From Lineolata rhizophorae (taxonomy: Eukaryota; Ascomycota; Dothideomycetes; Lineolatales; Lineolataceae), in assembly GCA_010093515.1 (NCBI GenBank), contig MU001681.1, positions 210,766 to 258,657 on the forward strand: a stretch of 47,892 nucleotides of DNA, read 5' to 3'. Below, one piece after another: positions 20,110 to 33,191 of this stretch. A program made the position numbers and the translations under genes. The stretch's first letter is position 1; every line of letters begins with the position of its first letter. The notes below the pieces were generated by a model. That model ran no database searches. It saw nothing but the letters and a program-made list of their open reading frames with translations, and had not been told where the DNA came from.

Positions 20110-23100
20110 GGCGGGGAGCAGGCCCGCCTCGCGATGGCGCCTGCAGGGCGGACTTTTGGGAGCGACGAGCAGCGTCGGCGCGGAGTCGGCCGTGGTGGTT
20201 AGTCGTGGCCATGGCGATGGTTGGCGGCCGAGGGAACCGGGGGCCCCGGGCGGGCTGTCTCGGACCTAAGAGACCCCGCTCCACGCACTCGGGCTCGGTG
20301 GCTGCCCGCGGCCCCAGGCCGCCAGGCAGGGCGTGGGATGGGCGGGCCGTGGACGGGGCGGCAGCACCGCGAGGGCCGCCCGGGCAGGCTGCGCGGTCGC
20401 GGCCTGCGCCGCGTCTTCCCTCCCAGCTGTGGCGCACGAGTGGAAGCAAAAATTGGAAAAGGCTTAAGTGCGCCTGCGCCCCCGCCATTGGCCGCCCGCC
20501 CGCGCCCGAGCCGAAGAAGTAATTCCATTATTCATGCGGCAGCCCGCCCCCTCGGCGCCGCCCGGCCAGATAGCCGCCCCCCCGCCCCATTCCTGCTCCA
20601 CCATCGTATTATCTACACAGCACGTCCTCAGCACGCGCGTGGCAGTGCGTACATACCTCCGCCGGTCGCCGCGGGCGCACGCCTTTTTCTCCGCCGCGGG
20701 CAGTGCCGTCGACGGCATCGCCGGCTCGCCGCGGACTCGTCGGCGGCCAGCGATCGCAGGGCCCCGCCAATGGATTGGTCCGGTCCGGCATTTCGCGGGG
20801 GCCGCCGAGGCAGGGCTCGCAGGGCTCGTGTTGGATTGGAGGGGCAAGGCAGCTGAGGGTTGGCGGGACGGGCGAGCCGAGGAGGAAGGGCGAGGGCTGG
20901 GCGAGGGCTGGGTGGTGGGCGGCGGCCGCATTTATGGGCCGCCATGGAGGAGGGAGGACGGCGAGGGAGGACTCGACGAGAAACGGCGCGGCGCGCATGC
21001 CCGGCCTTCCATCTCTATCTCTCTGCCCGGCCTGTCTCGCGCTCAGTCTCTCGCGCCTCTCTCTCCGATGAGATTAGATATGGGTCGCTCGGCTGGCCGC
21101 TGCCAGGGCTGGGGATCGAGCTGGGGAGGGAACCATGGGAAACCGGCGGTTGTGCGAGTGTATTTTGTTTTGCCCGCCGCGCTGGGACTGAACTTTCCGT
21201 CGACGCGGGTCCGATGCGCTTGCCTCAGGCCCAATCGCCAACCGCGGGCTCCGGGGCCGGGCTTGGGATTTGGAGATGGGGGATGGAGAAGGTTGTACCC
21301 GCAGCTCGCCCCGGCACCCGGGGGCCTCCCCCCCTCCCCCTTCGCAAACCCCCCTTCACCTCCCTGCTCCGCCCAAATCTCAAAACACTCGAGCTCGAGA
21401 GCAAGGGCACGACGCCGCCGTGCGTGCGGGCGCCGATAGCCAGGCCCAGAACGACCTAGCTGTGAGCGCCTGCCATGGCCGACCGTCTTGGCGGGCCGTG
21501 CAATGGCCCGCCTGAGCACGCGAAACTTCATTTGGCCGACTTTGGGCGTCGTCCACGCTGCCTTGCTCGTGACAGGCCGTGGAGAGGGAGCACGTGGGCC
21601 CAACCCGGTGCGTGGCATACCTACGCAGCAGCGTGAAAACTCTGCGGAGGCGGGGGGACTGTGGCCTGCAGCGATCATGCCTGCCTTTGACAGGTACATA
21701 CCGGTACGGACGTCCTGCGGAGAGGCGCAAAGTTGGGGAGGGGGGAGGGGGGCGGAGAAAGAATTGGTGCCCTCTTTGACAGCGTGGGGAAAAAAGGGCT
21801 TCTGGGCAAGGGTTTTCGGTGGAGGTGATGCTATGAGCTAACAAAACTGCTGGAGAAAGCTCGCGCCCGATCTGCGCCCAGAAAGGCGCCGCGCGGAGCC
21901 GCCCCCCCCTCCCCACTCCTACATACCTCCACCCCTTCCCTCTCTGTCAACAGCACCACCCCTACCTGCTCAGTGCTGCTAGCTACTCTAGCAAGCACTA
22001 GCCCAAGCTCTCTCTGTTCCCTTAGCCTATGTCATTCGCACCGCGGCGGTGTGCGAACGCACAATCTAAATGGCCTACCAACGTGTCTACCACCAACTTG
22101 TAGCTTCCGCCAATCCCCCGAGCGGAGAGCGGGGAGCTAGCCTGCATGCTACATAGGTATGTACCTGCGCTTCTAGCTGTGGAGCGAGCGCTGTATGAAA
22201 AGAGATGCGGCGCACAAGTCACGGAAACACAAACCGCGACGCCAAAGCCTCGTTCGCCTGGACCATGCGTCGGCCAACGGCCCGACCGGCGTGTCTGGGG
22301 GTCGTCGAGGGCCGGTCCGCCGCGAACTGACTCGACAAGACCTGTCAACGGCCGTGCCACAAGTCTCCTGCGGCCCACCTCTCGCACCCGCACGCGCTAT
22401 GTGTTCGCTATCGGTGTGTAAGAGAGTGAGCGAGAGGTTGGGCTGGGCCTTGGGCAGGACGCCCGGCAGGATATGGGAGAGAGGTTCTGGGCAAATGCAC
22501 TCCGCAGCCTTGCCCGTCTGCACACCGGGAGGTAAGGCATATGGGTAAGATACTGCGTACGCTGGCAACTAGCTCATGGTATTGAAATTGGCTCGTTTTG
22601 AAACCCAAGACCTCTGGAGTACGGAGTTCTACTGCAAGTTTGGCGTACGCGACAACCCAGAGGAAGGAGGACGGGACAGAGGGGGGGGGAGGAAAGGGGG
22701 GGTGGTTGTCACTGTGCACGTACTGGGCTTCCGTAGCAAATGGAAGGCGCTGATAACCACATGCGATCGACCGCGGACGAATGAGGCGCAACGGCTGTGC
22801 GACCCCCACACTCGGCGGACTTGAGACTTCCCCTAGGAACCTACTACCCCGGTCCTGGAAGCTGGCCGGGCTAAGCAAGCCACAAGCTCACGGCCCGTTC
22901 GACGGACTGGGCCAACAGACCCTGCCCCATCTCATCATCCCGCCGCGATCCAAGAGCGAGGATCTCACTCACGCATGCAGTCTCCTAGGAAAGCAGCTAG
23001 GACCGGCGCGCCAGCCGAGAGAGAGCCCTGTGCAGCCCTTCGTTATTTTTTTTCCCCCCCATCACTTGCTGGCTGCAAGGCTCGCGTTGGTGTGCTGCAG

Positions 23101-23559
23101 GCCGCACTAAGGTCTCGATCGTCTCTCTCCAGGCTCCCCCCTGGTCTCTTTCTGGTGGCCCACCCTCTCACACGCGTGCGGGATGCCTTCTCACTTCTCT
23201 ACCACACGGGACAAACCGTCTACTGTATATGTTCTCCGCATATCCCACGCTTCCCGTCCTCCTCCCACCTAGAGCAGACCACGAAGGTCGAATTAAGCTC
23301 TCTTGCATATTCCTCATCCAGATGACCCCATTGTTCCCCCGCGTTGGCGTGTAAATCTTTCCACTTCCATCCCCATCCATATAGAAAATTCCCTCGTCGC
23401 CAGACCTTTTGGATTAGCATCGCCCACGACTACTTGTACGCACTCGACGCCGCCGCCGCCTCTACCACCACCACCACTCGCGAGGTTGGAGTTTCACGAC
23501 AGATTCCACAGCATACTTAACTCTTGCTTTCCGCACAAGTCTCACACGCCCGCCGCGAC

Positions 23560-25417
23560 ATGGCTGCTGTCGTGGCCGCTCAGAACGGCAGCAACATTTG
23601 GAACCGCAGAGAGAGCCAGCAGTACCCTGTGTCGAACAACATGAACATCAACGGGCTGGTCCCTTCGTACGACGTGCGCGCGACGACTGCGCCTTCGGGA
23701 CCGAGGCCCTACCAGCCTACTTCCCATCACCTGGATCTCAGCATGCCTCTGTTCCCGAGCAATCCCGTCGCGACTTCGGCGCCCTACCAGTCCGGCCCAC
23801 CGTATGGGTTCGACTCACTGTCCATGCACCAATATGGCATGCACCACCACCAGCCGCCGTATTCCACCGTCAGCCACCCAACGACAACCCTGACGCACTC
23901 ACCTGCGTATCCCGCCTCGTCCAGCAGCAGCATTACGGCAAACCTCCCCCACGTACCCGAGGCGCGGAACAGCTTCCCGGTGGTGAACCGAAGTCCGTCT
24001 ATCAAGACGGAGAACCAGTCCCCCATCCAGCCGAGCCGGCTCTTTGGCGACCACGTCGAGGACTCGAAGAACCAGGACCAGACCGAAACGGGCGTTATCT
24101 TCAGCACCGACGTCGATACGCTCATGAAGGCCATTCAATCCAAGATGAAGACTCCCCAGAGAGCCCCTCCTCCGCCTCCGCCTCCGGCGCCCGTGCCCGT
24201 GCCCGTGCCCGTGCCCCAGCCTCAGCCCGAGAAAGCGCGGAGCGTGAAATCCAAGAAACGGTACCAGTGCAGCATCCCGGATTGCCAGAAGAGCTTCTAC
24301 CAGAAGACTCACCTCGAAATCCACACGCGGGCCCACACTGGAGTGAAGCCATTCGTAAGTTTGGAACCCGCCCGAGCGCTCATGGTCGACGCCTTCAAGC
24401 CTGGAACTGACTCTTTTGGTACCCATAGTTGTGCAAGGAGCCATCTTGCGGGCAGCGGTTTTCCCAGCTTGGCAACCTCAAGGTTCGTATATGGGCCGTT
24501 ATTCGCTCTTGAGAGACATGACTAACACTTTCCTAGACCCACGAGCGACGACATACTGGAGAGCGCCCGTACACCTGTGATATCTGCGGCAAGACGTTTG
24601 CCCAACGCGGCAACGTTAGGGCGCACAAGATTGTCCATCAGCAAGTCAAGCCGTTCACCTGCAAGCTCGAAGACTGCGGCAAGCAATTCACTCAGCTGGG
24701 CAATCTGAAGGTGAGAGACCTTCGTTTTTTTTTTTTTTTTAAATTCGGATTTTACCACCGCGTAAGGCGCTAACAACATCTTCCCGCGAAACCCAGTCCC
24801 ACCAGAACAAGTTCCACGCCGCGGCGCTGCGCTTCCTGACGCAAAAGTTCGCGTCGATCCGCGAAGGCGACCCCGTCACGGCCCAGGACAAGGAGCTCTG
24901 GGAGTACTTCGCGGCGCTGTACAAGAATTCCAACAAGGGCATCAAGGGCCGGGGCAAGGACCGCCGCATCGCCGCCATCCCGTCCTCGTCGCAGTCGACC
25001 TCATCCTCGTCCTCGGCTTCCATCGCCTCGAGCAGCACCGCGGTCCCCACCGCCGGCGGCGAGCGCGCCGTCTCGCAAGCGGCGGCGGCCCCACCGGGCG
25101 CCGCCGCGTCCGTCCGCTCCGCCCATTCGAGCAGCCGCTCCTCGTCGCTCGCGTCCGACGACCGCCGCGGCGCCAGCAGCAGCCCGGTCCTAGCTGGCGG
25201 CGGCGGCGGCGGTGGTGGTGGTGGCCCCCACCACGTCCATCATGGCCAGCATCACCACCACCATCATCACCACCACCATCCGCACGGACACCACTACGGC
25301 GGTGGGGCCGACGACGACGGCGCCTACGACTTCGAGGCCGCGGTCGAGCAGGACTACGGGCACGGGCCGAGCTTTGGCAGCTCGGTGTTTCCGGAGCGGA
25401 CGGGGAAGCTCTACTGA
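23560..25417 (+). CDS. AZF1: AZF1-type C2H2 zinc-finger transcription factor
   Basis: Exons 23560-24354, 24429-24482, 24537-24710 and 24797-25417, all phase 0, give 547 aa. Residues 1-230 are a disordered Ser/Pro/His-rich N-terminus with a Pro-Val-Pro repeat. Four tandem C2H2 fingers follow: 235-259 (C237, C242), 265-289 (C267, C272), 295-317 (C297, C300) and 323-348 (C325, C330; the last H pair is spaced by four). After finger 4 comes the block [20 protein letters not shown], which together with the finger order matches yeast Azf1. Yeast Azf1 is a nuclear, glucose-responsive regulator of growth and cell-wall genes; its role here is inferred. The tail has ten Gly then ten His codons, unlike the Asn-rich yeast protein. 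Finger 2 is split across the first two introns. ATG 23560 is the first in-frame ATG. Intron 3 carries a 16-T run. The gene stands alone between two gene deserts. Confidence 0.9.
25196..25279 (+). repeat. Glycine and histidine codon runs in AZF1 tail
   Basis: GGC/GGT codons encode ten glycines (from about 25196), followed by a spacer and ten CAC/CAT histidine codons at 25250-25279. Mixed synonymous codons suggest that the runs are old or selected at protein level, not a fresh slippage product. Confidence 0.85.
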
Positions 25418-26560
25418 GATGCTGGGGCATGTCTGCGTGTGTGCGTGTGTGCGAGGGCTTTGCTCTTCCCGAAACAGCGCAGTGTGTAGGACGGGGGGCT
25501 CGGTCGGTTGGTTCGGGGCGGTGTTTAGGGGCGGGGGATTTGGGAGCGGGGGAGCGAGGAAGGAAGGAGGGAAGAGGGTGCGATGAACGGGTCGGACGAA
25601 CGAGAGCGAAACGAGCGGAACGGTCGGAGAGGACGGTCTGATTTCGAAGCGTGGAGTTCTGGTGCGCTTGGGTAGCGTGCTGTTGGCAGATTGATCGCTC
25701 GGCCTGCGTCTTCTGTTCTGGGTTTGGGGGGCTGTCAGTGCGTGGAGATTCAACCCCCACGGAGCGCCATCGCTTGTGAGGCGTTCTTGGGAGACCCTTT
25801 TGCTGCTGAGGGCGTTGGCTGCGGGCTGTGAGAGTCTGCGTACGTGGGCCGGGGGGAGGGGGGTGTTTTTTTTTTGGCCTGCTTTTCTACTTTCTATTGG
25901 CTTGCTCTTATTTTGCTTTTCTTCTCCTTTCGGTTATTGTCTCTGTTTATACTTGGGCGCGGATGTTGTTGCTCTATCGGATCGCATTGGTGCGACGGCG
26001 CGATTTGGAGAGGAAGGTCCGTCGCTTTGATCACTCGAAACACCGTGGCTGGGCTTCCGAATCGTCCGTGGGACGTGTCTCCTAGTCTGTTGGAGATGGA
26101 GCGAGAAGGCCCGGAAAGCCAGTGCTGTGTTTCGAAGGCTGGGCTCCGATGTCCTTGTTTGCTTGTTGCTGGGGGTTTTGGCTGCTCTGTTTGGTATGGT
26201 TGCCAGGAACTGGCTGTGCGGGTAAGCGCGCATTTGGGAGTTGGGAGCCGCAGGCTGGTGGGTGCCCTGAAACGAAATGACCCGTTGGTGGGAGTTCCTC
26301 AGCTCTCGGCTGCTTGGTGTGGAGGAGTTGGTTTTTCGGCTTTCTGCTTTAGCAGCTTTTTTTCCTTTCTTTTTTTCCTTCTTGTCCCTCTGGGACCGCT
26401 GTGCTGGAGTGGCAACGGACGTACGCACGACACTGATGAAGGATACGTAAATTTAGTACATAGCGCTGATTTGTTGATTCGATCAACTTGTAACTATTTA
26501 CATCTTAACTGTATCCACCAAGTCCTTCCTATTCGTTGCCTACGGAGTCTCAGATTACAG
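25418..26560. other. 3' flank of the AZF1-like gene
   Basis: The sequence becomes G- and T-rich with long T runs (25864-25876, 26355-26385), as expected for a 3' UTR and the DNA after it. ORFs here are low-complexity and hydrophobic only because of the T-richness. No gene is seen. Confidence 0.5.
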
Positions 26561-29500
26561 CATTCCCGCAAGCGGCATGGCCACGGGCGCAAATTCCTGT
26601 AACATCAACCGCACGTTGTATTTCTCCTTCTCACCTGGCCTCTCACAGCTGAACAGCAGGCCTGTTTCGAATTTACTGCCTTTCCGGTTCATTCCTGTTC
26701 TGTCTGGCGTTGTTGATTTTTGCACGGTCAGTTCGGCAGAAGAAAAAAAAATTTTCTTCTTGGCGGCGTTCGCCGCCACCCACTCCCCCGTCGTCACCTC
26801 ACTCCGCGAACAAATTCGCGCGCGACTTTTCTGCCTCCCCCGTCGGAGCCACGTCCACCACCTGGTATCAACGCGTGGACCCTGCTCCCCAGCTCTGCAT
26901 CACAGGAACCCCCAAGAACGTGGCATGCCTACATATGGCATGGAACCAGGTTTTATGATCGGCGGGCCAAGCAGCGGATTGCATTCGATCCATCTTGCTC
27001 GAGGCAGCCCCGGCCTACTACCTCACCTTCGGGTTAGACTTTGGACTTGCTGCCCACAAAACATACAGACTCGCAGCCCTGTCAGTCAACGTGACATGGC
27101 AGACACCCCATCTAGACACACATCGGTGGCAAAAATTCTCGTCACTATCGGCGAGAGGCCTGCACGGCCACTGCAATTCAATTATTCGCGCAGCCATTTC
27201 TGCTGGAGCGCCTTTGCTTGATTGGCGGCTGAATGCTTCAGGTGAACGTTGTTTTGTTTGCCACCGAGTTCCCAGAAGGGAACCAAAGTCCCCCCTTTCT
27301 ATCCCCAGTGCATGCATCGCAGTATCTCGGCACTAGCTCGACAGTGTTCTATAAGGCCGATCATATACTTTGCATATGGCCTGTCCCTGGGTCCCATTGA
27401 ACCAGATGTGGGGGAGGGTATTGCAATTGGCGCTGCTCGTGGGGGAGTCATGAGTGCGCAAAGCGCCACGCAGTGTCGAACCTGTCAAGTGAGCTGGAAG
27501 GCGCGTAGCCGACACTGCTTCTATTGTCCCGAGGCCTTCTCAAGGCCACTGCTGCCAGCAGGTCACAACTGCCCACTGTTTTTCAGGTGCATGAAGTAAT
27601 ATCCAGTCCTTGTTCGCTATGAAGCGGCTAACAGCACCAGAGCTTAAGGGCGGAGGACACCCACTCTAACAATAGCAACTGCGACTTCACTGTGTGAGTT
27701 TCGTTCACCATGGTTCTCCTTAAGTTCGAATCGCTCCTTACCCATACTCCACAGTACTGGCAGTTCGACCTGCGGCCCTTTCCGTCCCCATGTCCTCGAC
27801 ATACTTTGGCCAAGCTCAAACTTCTTCCGTCCACTTAACTACCTTGTTGATGGCTCCACGTCTTTCGATAGCCCCAACAAACCCGACTCAACCCTGTCAG
27901 CAGGTGACGCTTCCTGCCTAAGAACCTCGACGGCTTGAACCCGACACAACGGTCTCAAGCACTCCAATTCCAAAATAATCCCGGCGGGCGCGCTTTCAGA
28001 GACCGATAGACCTACGTGCTTTCCCAAGTCGGAAGCTCTCTGGCGAACGACATACGAATTGGGCCAAAGTAATTTGCGTTCCTGTCCGGCCAAGCTTCTA
28101 GGTAAGTTTCGCTCCAGGCCATCGTCGGATCATCCCCGACCAGTCGGAGAAGACGCCGATACTGACAGGACGACCTGTCACAGCCTAGCGACCAGCAACC
28201 TGACCGTTGGGCACTGCATTTCCCCGTCAAGTGCCGGCAGTAGTCGAACGTAACACGACCGTTTGTGCTACTGCGCTGGTGGGTACACCGCGAGAGGCGA
28301 CCTGTCGCCTCTCCCCGTCCACATTGCGATGCGACGCCTCGCATTGAACGTGAACGTGGATACTCATTTCACTCAGCTTACAGAAACCTCGACGCCAAGC
28401 CGACCGTCCACGCACTCCTCGGCGACACTTGCCTTCTAAAACACCCCGTAGAGACTTCGGGATAGTGGAGGCGATCGGAACGGTGGGGAATGCCAGGGGT
28501 GACTGCCCCGGCCCCCCTCAAGCACGATCCTCCAATGCGCAGCGCCCATCCGCTTCCCATAATACGATACGCGAAACAAGGAACGGGGCACGGAGCCATC
28601 TCATCTCGTCTCATTAAGCATGCACGAGGACACCCAGCGACGGCCACAGTGGCACGACTACTCCGTAGTAGAATGGAGATCTCGATACCCAATTCCAAGA
28701 TACGCGCCGGTCAACTACATAACTGCAACTGCCAGCTCTCTGTCTACGTACGCACCTCCCAAGGACCACGGAGCAAGGATTCACTACCTTGTTAGATGCA
28801 CTTTCCAACAGCTAGGAGTTCAATATACCTGGGGGGTCCCGCAAGTGCTACTAGCGGGCCCGGGTAGAGCGATTGTCCTAGGGCAAGGGGGCGCAAAGGG
28901 CAACGAGAGGGGTGGTGGATGGGTGGGGTCAATGGGAGCCGGGGCCCCGGCGGAGAAGGCCTTGGACCCTGCGCGGGTTCTTGGGCCAAGTTCCGCGATA
29001 CGTTGGAACGGACGTGACGAGTTGACGCCGAGGCATACGAGAAGTGCGCCCCCTTGCGGTGTGCGCTCGGGCGCGCGTCCCTTCTTGCGCGGAGCTTGCA
29101 AGCAATTGTAGGAGCCATTGTTCCTTTAGTCGGCCGGGACGACGTTGCGAATGCGCAGAGTAAATTCGGACTGGCTGATTGATCGACTGAGTGACGGTGG
29201 AACTGAAGGTATGTTCAGTCGCCGTGCCTTGCTTGCGGCGCAGTTGGTTCGCTGGCTGGCCGAGCACTTAGTACGTACAAACTGTCACTCCGCATCCGAG
29301 GGCTCACACCCTAGTCCCGCCGGCAGCGTCCCGTTCCCCGGGGGCGGCCGCTGCCGGGGGCGCGCGGCACGCCCCGGGTATGTTCACTTAAGTACGTTGT
29401 ATGTAACCGGCCCTCCCTGGCGCAGGCAATTCGCCCGCGACCCAGAGATCTATGTAACAACAGGTTTCGGTATCACAGCCCCTTATGCGTTCGGATGGGT

Positions 29501-30260
29501 GGAAGCAACCTTGGCATCGCCGTCACCGCTGCGACGTCGGCTCCCCGTGATCGAGCTCGGCGGGACCCCGCTATACAGACGATGTAGCCACGTTGGAGTA
29601 CTCTCCGCCCAGAGTGCTCCGAACTCCGTGGGCAAAAACAGAACGGGCCTTTAACGAGAGCGGGAAAAAGCAGCGAGAAAGCTTGGGCCCTAGCGAAGAT
29701 CTGGCGGAATCGGGCTCTTCACCCCCATCGACCCACCCCTGGGCGATCTTATCGCTGGCCCAAGGCCCGAGGCCCCGATAGCATGGCCGCGGTGCCGGCG
29801 CCCGGGGCAGTTGCATTCCGTCCCTTTCTCCCCAAACACCCCGGCCTTCACCCCGGCTCTCATGCCGGCACACTTTCTGTTCATCTCTCGCACAAAATGC
29901 CTTCGCCGTACCCTGTACAAAACATTGGACATAAATAAAGATGTGCTCCTTAAACTCTAAACCATCACAATTGCGGGACTCGCCTCCGTCTTGTCGTACC
30001 TTATGGTCCACTCCCTTCGCCGTACCTAAGGGAGTACAGTACGCGCTTCATCCATCCACGACTCCTACACCCGCAGGCGCACAATCCTCAGCCGCGTCCC
30101 CAGGCCTCAAGCCTCTCGATCCGCGCCCCCTTGCCACCTCATCTCCGGGGTGCTGCCGCATCGGCCGCCCGATTCAAGTCCAAATGATCTCTTACAGCGG
30201 CTCTAAACGAGCTCGCAACAGCGCCAAGGCGAAAGAGTGTTGTGGCAGCCAGCCACCGGG

Positions 30261-30274
30261 ACGCCCGCGGGCGT
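30261..30274. repeat. Perfect 14-bp palindrome ACGCCCGCGGGCGT
   Basis: A fully self-complementary 14-mer in GC-rich non-coding DNA. It could be a binding site for a dimeric zinc-cluster factor, but in such GC-rich sequence chance is a fair explanation. Confidence 0.8.
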
Positions 30275-31886
30275 TGCGCGCTGCGGGTTGCGGCGCGCCC
30301 CGCTCCGCCGCGGGCTCCGCCGGAGGGCTTTTGTCGCGTCCCAATGATGGATCAGCAGGGCGGCACGTTGCTGGCTTTTAGATGCTCAAGTGCGGGTTCC
30401 GGACTGCGAGTTTCCCTACTCGAAAGTTTGGTGAGGAAGTTGTGTGCGGCGTGTTCTTGACTTGCAACAGGGGATCTTGCCTGGCGCCATGAGGGGTGCC
30501 CGAAGCAAGGTTCTGTGGCAGGTGGCCTTGAACTTGGTTGTGCCAAGGCGAGGCGTGACCTAGAGAGTGACGGTCACGATGCAGTTGGAGATGGCGTCGC
30601 ACAAACTCGGGCACTTCCACGCGGTTACGGAGAACCTAGTACGAGAGAATTTGGGAGGGACGAATAAGCGCCGTGCTCTAAACTAAGAGGCGCCGAGAAA
30701 AGAACGCCAGTAGTAGGTTCCATTCCAGTGGAACCCCTTCCTGTTGCCGCAAGTATCCTAGGATAAGCGATCGCGAGCTCTTATCCGCCCCGATCTCAAC
30801 AATTGCCGGGGACTTGGTCGCCCAGGCGTTGTATTTCCGCCCCGACCTGGGGGAAAGGGGGGCCCTTCTGATGATAAGTTGCCAGCTCGCGAGCTCCGAT
30901 AATTGTCGGTGCTTTCTGCTATTGGATCCTTTCGTTTTCTATTCGCACCTAGTCTAGTCCTAGCCACATGACCTGGCTTCCGTGGTCGCCGCTCCATCGT
31001 TGGATGCAGTTCCGTACTTGACCAAACCTGCCAAGCTACGATAACGTGGACTTGGAAAAATACAAAGGACAGACGACGCCGGACTTGAAAGTCAAACAAG
31101 GGTGTTGGCCTCATCAGGATGACGTTAGGATAACATCTATGCTTGTGCCTGGCTCCGCCGTCGTTTGCTACTGCATATGCCAACTTTAATTGACGAGAGC
31201 AACATCTAGAGTAGTATAGTAGGTATGCTAAAGAAGCGCCAATCGTCTCTAGCGGCATGGTCTAGTTCTAGCGCTTCAGAGATCGAACACCACTGCCAAA
31301 AGGGGTCTTCGGCGACCATCTACATGTTCGCTTATTAGCGATCTTGCTAGCAGATGGCAATATGGCATGAGGTGCTAAGTTTTTGACGGAATTACCACCT
31401 ATGTAGGCGACTCTCGAGGCCCACGGTTTCAGTATCAGCGCAATCACTCACTTCCCAGGGCGCACTTCTCACATTTGCAGATTCCCTTCATTTCACTCGT
31501 TCGATTTATACATATGTACCCCGTAAGCCGCAGCCCGGCCAATCTCCCGCATCGAGACTCTACCGACGCGCAGCGATACCGCGACAGCTGCGCGCTACAG
31601 CGACCGTTAAGGATTAAAGCCCCAGCCTAAGAGGTACACACGTAGTACACAGATGTAGGTCGGCTAAGATAGGGTAGCTAGGTAGGTGTGCGAACTAAGG
31701 CGGCTCCCGTCGCCGCGCGGCGGAATGTCACCGGCGCAGCGAGGCCAAGCAGCGCGGCACGCGGTTCGACTTGGGGGCCCCAATCCCCCGCCCGGTATAC
31801 CGCATGCGTGCTGTACGCGCAAACCCGCCGAAAGCCCCGTGGCTTGCGGAGTAGCCGCAAGGGGGAATCGAGCAATCGGTTTGCCC

Positions 31887-31910
31887 GATTGATTGATCGA
31901 TTGATCGATT
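31887..31910. repeat. GATT/GATC short tandem repeat
   Basis: A run of about six GATT or GATC tetramers, partly self-complementary (ATCGATTGATCGAT). No coding context. Confidence 0.8.
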
Positions 31911-33170
31911 GGGAGGCCGAGGCTGTCATTGCGCGCGGAGCCTTCCGGTCTGTACTCCGTACATACTGTGTATTACCTAGGCTACTCGGGCGTCTATTGC
32001 TTGGGTAGGCACATGCGTTTGGGGGCGCGCATGTGAAACGTGTGCAATCATCTCGCAGCGAGCGCCACGATGCGCCGACTGCTGGGTTAGCAACGACCTG
32101 GTCAATAGTCAAAGACATATGGAGTAGGCGACACGGCTGAAGCAAACGAAGAGCCACGAAACCGCGCGATGACTCGACGAGGCTGACGTTTCCCGCGTTG
32201 ATACGAGTAGCAGAGCCGTACCAGGGCACACCCTAGATACTTTGAGGTCGATAGACGAAGTTGTTGGCCCAATCAACGGCCAGGGGCCTCGTGCTCAAGA
32301 ACGTCGAGTCGTCCCGCGGCTTTGGCCGCGGTCCCTCGTTTTGTTCCCGTGGATCTGACGCCAGCAAATCGAAGCTCCGGAGCCCCGGGGGGCTGCACAC
32401 AGGCCACGGGCGCGGACGTGCGCAACTTAAAGTTGCCGATCTCTCCGTCGGGACCCGGGGCTCCCTTGGCCCAACGGGCCCTAAGGAGGACGCTCGGCCA
32501 TTTACATAATGTTGTTGATGTTGACAATCCACTCGCCGGGCGCCCCAGTCCGCCCAGCACGCCTCAACGTCTATCTAGGACCGACTCTTGCCTATCGAAT
32601 AGCAATGATATTCAACATGCCTGCTCCGATGGCTGGGCTGCAGGCCATCTCATCTCTGATTACACCCCCCCTCCCCCCCTGGCCCCCTCCCTCCAAGGCT
32701 CCAACCTACCTAGATACCCGCTAGATACGTACCGCGCGCCCTTTATCGTGCATTGCGTGCGTTCTAGCCGGCTTTTGTGGCGGCAAGAAGAAAACAAAAA
32801 GCTGGGGTATATTGCAGATTGCGCTATAGCTCTCCGATGGCGTCTGCTGGGGATAGATTGCCGAAGATGAGGGGTGTTTGGGAAAGAGGGGAGGGGGGTA
32901 TAGGGGTGAGTGAGACGATGCATCTCACATTTCGTGATGCGTCTGCTGCCGCTAACCACGGCTCAATAATACGTACGGAGAAGACTCTACCCGTGGAGCC
33001 TGGTCATCGCTGCCCTCGGGCTATCTTGGCCATGATACGTAGGTTCTTGGTATGGTCTAGAGCCGGCATCGTGTAGCCAGCCAGATTCGAAGCTCTCACC
33101 CTCATCCCAGGTGCCGACCCGATGCCTTGTGGTAGTGGCGGCTTCAACGGCATTCTCCACCCTGCGGCAA

Positions 33171-33191
33171 CAGCAGCAGCAGCAGCAGCAG
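33171..33191 (+). repeat. (CAG)7 microsatellite
   Basis: Seven perfect CAG units in the right gene desert, preceded by CAA. Neither the polyQ nor the polyA/polyC frames belong to a supported gene. Confidence 0.9.

Larger units (their letters stand above)
16601..23559. promoter_or_regulatory. Long GC-rich 5' region of the AZF1-like gene
   Basis: Seven kilobases without a supported gene lead up to the AZF1-like start. Long ORFs such as 17827-16874 (minus) and 20468-21439 (plus) lack family motifs and arise in DNA of extreme GC content. The region holds a G4 tract (18503-18530), simple repeats (GGCGA at 18065-18084, GT at 19039-19055, GGGC at about 20045-20075), an inverted repeat at 20089-20109 and several ACATACCT half-sites. 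The last 350 bp are pyrimidine-rich, with a TATA-like GTATATG at 23225. A 38-codon upstream ORF starting near 23228 would lie in a long leader. That this is regulatory DNA is inferred from position. Confidence 0.45.

Noticed and set aside
20468-21439. 323-codon plus-strand ORF
   Set aside because: Lies in DNA open in nearly all frames, with no family match and no coherent codon preference; composition effect.
26555-26797. 80-codon minus-strand ORF (with FETGLLFSCERPGEKEKYNV)
   Set aside because: Somewhat protein-like, but it opens at GTG, has no neighbouring exon that I can join and no known family.
27715-27745. B-box-like AGTTCGAATCGCT near 27724
   Set aside because: No A-box at the required distance and no cloverleaf can be drawn.
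30758-31258. 166-codon minus-strand ORF from ATG
   Set aside because: Codon use unlike the five real genes (many CTA, TTA, AGA), isolated and without motif; a run of this length is expected by chance a few times in a window this size.
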